A DNA stretch of 64,000 nt. Origin: Streptomyces antarcticus (GTDB lineage: Bacteria; Actinomycetota; Actinomycetes; Streptomycetales; Streptomycetaceae). The first letter of the stretch is position 1; each line of letters starts with the position of its first letter. Below the pieces are notes generated by a model. That model was not told where the DNA came from, searched no databases, and saw only the letters and a program-made list of their open reading frames with translations. A program made the position numbers and the translations under genes. The stretch spans positions 352,748 through 416,747 of the forward strand of contig NZ_JAPNLM010000004.1 of assembly GCF_026627255.1 (NCBI RefSeq). The letters run 5' to 3'. Positions 62,484 to 64,000 of the stretch are shown in pieces.

Positions 62484-62675
62484 GTGGCTGAGATGTCTGG
62501 TGTGAAGGTACTGGAGTGCTTTCCGGCGGGTGGGCCGCGAGGGAGTTGGCCGGCGGAGGAGTTCGCGGCTCAGCGTCGTGCGCAGGGTGTGGTGGCGAGT
62601 GTGGTGATGGACCTGGAGCGGGACGCGTTCCTGGTGGTGGTACCGGAGGGGGAGCTCTCCCCGGCTGTGGCGTAA
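62484..62675 (+). CDS. Hypothetical protein
   Basis: A 63-residue protein with the pattern MSGVKVLECFPAGGPRGSWPAEEFAAQRRAQGVVASVVMDLERDAFLVVVPEGE (read in parts): a strand, a helix and two strands. Not recognised. GTG 62484 has GGAGG 6 bases upstream; ATG 62493 is an alternative. It may be a real small gene in an otherwise degraded region. Confidence 0.5.
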   Translation: MAEMSGVKVLECFPAGGPRGSWPAEEFAAQRRAQGVVASVVMDLERDAFLVVVPEGELSPAVA

Positions 62676-62719
62676 AGCCCTCTGTCGCCCCTTGTGTTGG
62701 TGCGCCGTGTGCGGATGCC

Positions 62720-63515
62720 GACCTGCGATGAGGATGTCGTGATACTCGGTCCAGGTGAAGCTTTTGCGGCCGCTGCTTTCATGGTGGTTGTGCTGTGTGC
62801 GCCGGTTGGTCGGGTGGGGCGTTCGCCGGGTCTGTAGGAGCACTGGGCCGTTGTGGAGGAGCGGCGCTGGGGCGGCCTCTTACCCGGATGACCGAGGCCC
62901 CATGCGTGGGAGGTCGGCGGCGTCATCGAGGATCCGGCTTCGTCTTCGAAGACGAGCCGGGCGCCGGGCGCCGCCGTGGTGCTTCCAGGTGCGGTCACTT
63001 CTCGTTCACCCCCGGCCGGTCGCGGCTGCGTCGTCCCGCTTGACGGCACGGTGGGCCGGAATCTGATGGCTCCAGCTGTGTCTCCGCAGCGTCTGCGAGG
63101 TCCCGACAGTCATGGACTTGTGGGACCGCCGCCCGGTCAGGGTCTTGATCCGGGTGAGCGTGCATCGTTGATCAGGCCAGACGTGAGCGACCGGGCCTTG
63201 GCCAGCTTCTCCTTGAGCACGGCGAACAGCAACCTGCCCGGCCTCGGCCGGGACGCCGGACCACGGGGACGGACTCCGTCCTGGCCGATTTCCCTTCAGG
63301 CCTGCCGTCACCGCTGAACCGGCCGGATGCTGATCCGTAGCTCTCTGGCGATCGGGGCCGTCCCGCCCATCGACGAGCTTCCTGGCCGCTCCCATCCGGA
63401 CCCGTTCACGGAATGTGTGCCTCTCGCGGTCAGACCCGCACCCTGCGGATACCTCATACCTCCGGCATGCCGCGACGATCATCAGCCATCGACCCCTGCG
63501 ACAAGACGACTTCAA
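62720..63515 (-). pseudogene. IS630-family transposase debris
   Basis: Ordered fragments in several frames of the minus strand: LLFAVLKEKLAKARS, TLTRIKTLTGRRSHKSMTV, RRHSWSHQIPAHRAVKRDDAA (helix-turn-helix and linker), LVFEDEAGSSMTPPTSHAWG (catalytic Asp/Glu motif EDEAG), YRPGERP, and GRKSFTWTEYHDILIA. The order matches IS630-type transposases, whose intact form is about 340 residues; the last part with the second catalytic acidic residues is absent. At least four frame changes are needed. Confidence 0.75.
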
Positions 63516-63524
63516 GGCCGGTGT

Positions 63525-63694
63525 GGGTGTGGTGCGGTGCGGGTGCGGTGCGGGTGCGGTGCGGGTGTGGAGCCGTGCCGTGCCGTGCCGTGCTGTGTTG
63601 TGCGTGTGCGTGTGCCGGTGCCGGTGCCGGTGCCGGTGTGGGTGTGCGGTGCGGTGCGGTGTGGGTGTGGGTGTGGGTGTGGGTGGGGTGGGGG
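63525..63694. repeat. Low-complexity G/T-rich stretch
   Basis: Runs of GTGCGGTGCGG, GCCGTGCCGTGCCGT, GCCGGTGCCGGTGCCGG and GGGTGTGGGTGTGGG follow one another. The + strand is almost free of A. It lies immediately downstream of the AfsA-type gene's stop; no gene or hairpin is supported. Confidence 0.85.
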
Positions 63695-64000
63695 TTAGGG
63701 GTGGTTGGTGATGGTGGAGTGGAAGATGGTGCGGTTTTGTTGGTGGCCGGTGATGGTGGTGTGGTGGGGGGTGGTGGGGGTGGCGTCGATCCAGCAGGGG
63801 GTGTCGAGTTCGGCGTAGTGGTGGAATTGGGTGGTGATGGTGGTGGGGGTGTAGGTGCCGGGTGGGTGGAGGGCGGTGGCGGCTTGGCGGGCGGCTTCGA
63901 TGAGGACCATGCCGGGGTGGTGGTCGTTGGTGTGTTCGAAGAGGATGGGGTGGTTGAGGTCGGGGCTGAGTTGCCAGCGGTGGGGGTGGGGGGTGGGGGC
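63695..64000 (-). CDS. AfsA/ScbA-type gamma-butyrolactone biosynthesis protein (partial, 3' end)
   Basis: The last 101 codons of a minus-strand gene that begins beyond the window. It holds a hotdog-fold core with the AfsA signature NDHHPGMVLIEAARQAATAL, preceded by HPILFEHT and followed by TQFHHYAELDTPCWIDA. AfsA/ScbA proteins transfer a beta-keto acid to dihydroxyacetone phosphate in gamma-butyrolactone synthesis. Most codons end in C (ACC, CAC, CCC), giving the + strand its G/T bias. The TAA stop is at 63695-63697. Confidence 0.8.
   Translation of the reverse strand, partial: APTPHPHRWQLSPDLNHPILFEHTNDHHPGMVLIEAARQAATALHPPGTYTPTTITTQFHHYAELDTPCWIDATPTTPHHTTITGHQQNRTIFHSTITNHP

Noticed and set aside
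63500..63700. GT-rich repeats as a possible telomere or CRISPR array
   Set aside because: The units are 5-8 bp, not palindromic and without spacers; Streptomyces telomeres show long palindromes, which are absent here.

Overview
The window comes from a Streptomyces or very close relative. G+C is about 72% with strong third-position GC bias. The families are streptomycete ones (DUF4287, DUF6479, DUF6400, SpoIIE/PP2C phosphatase, ScbR-type regulator, AfsA-type protein). The single tRNA is an initiator tRNA with the usual actinobacterial sequence. No phage, plasmid origin or CRISPR array was seen.

Region 1 (2-7475): an osmoprotection operon on the + strand. It holds a betaine aldehyde dehydrogenase (5' end outside the window), a GMC-type choline oxidase/dehydrogenase, and a glycine betaine ABC importer made of an ATPase, a double-permease polypeptide and a lipoprotein. 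It closes with a 21-bp perfect hairpin. Choline would be oxidised to betaine and betaine also imported.

Region 2 (7476-26145): mostly single genes. They include a secreted subtilisin, a FUSC-type membrane protein, a caspase-fold protein lacking both catalytic residues, tRNA-fMet, a nitrobindin-type protein, a PAS/PP2C phosphatase, two adjacent paralogues of unknown function, a hemerythrin, an MpaB-type oxygenase and a class II glutamine amidotransferase. Two remnants lie here: a Kelch fragment and an MFS transporter that has lost its middle.

Region 3 (26237-32155): two minus-strand operons. The first is a three-subunit molybdenum hydroxylase of the PaoABC type. The second is a tightly overlapping methyltransferase / CDGSH protein / haem-oxygenase-like di-iron protein set of unknown pathway.

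Region 4 (32403-46798): regulators and enzymes, including an XRE-cupin, a TetR divergent from a saccharopine-dehydrogenase-like gene, NADP-glutamate dehydrogenase and a glutamate-synthase small subunit. The last two converge on a 758-bp segment bounded by two MITE-like copies whose ends carry the stop codons of both genes. Two serine hydrolases of the beta-lactamase fold follow.

Region 5 (46941-53215): a ScbR-type gamma-butyrolactone receptor homologue with an AT-rich operator region, a YhgE/Pip-type permease carrying an apparent frameshift, a sirtuin, and a deletion junction joining a truncated GH26 gene to a headless anti-sigma-type ATPase.

Region 6 (53638-57961): acyl-CoA carboxylase epsilon subunit, malonyl-CoA synthetase (MatB type) and a type II thioesterase, which suggests malonyl-CoA supply for a polyketide or fatty-acid pathway. 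An EamA transporter and a 53-residue orphan carbohydrate-binding module follow.

Region 7 (58270-64000): a graveyard. It holds an NHL-repeat pseudogene, an IS5-type transposase with two nonsense codons and a linked two-gene module, an acetyltransferase between 45-bp direct repeats, IS630-type debris, low-complexity G/T-rich sequence, and at the edge the 3' end of an AfsA/ScbA-type gene. With the ScbR homologue 16 kb away, this hints at a signalling or specialised-metabolism locus beyond the right edge.

All calls come from reading the sequence; no database search was possible.
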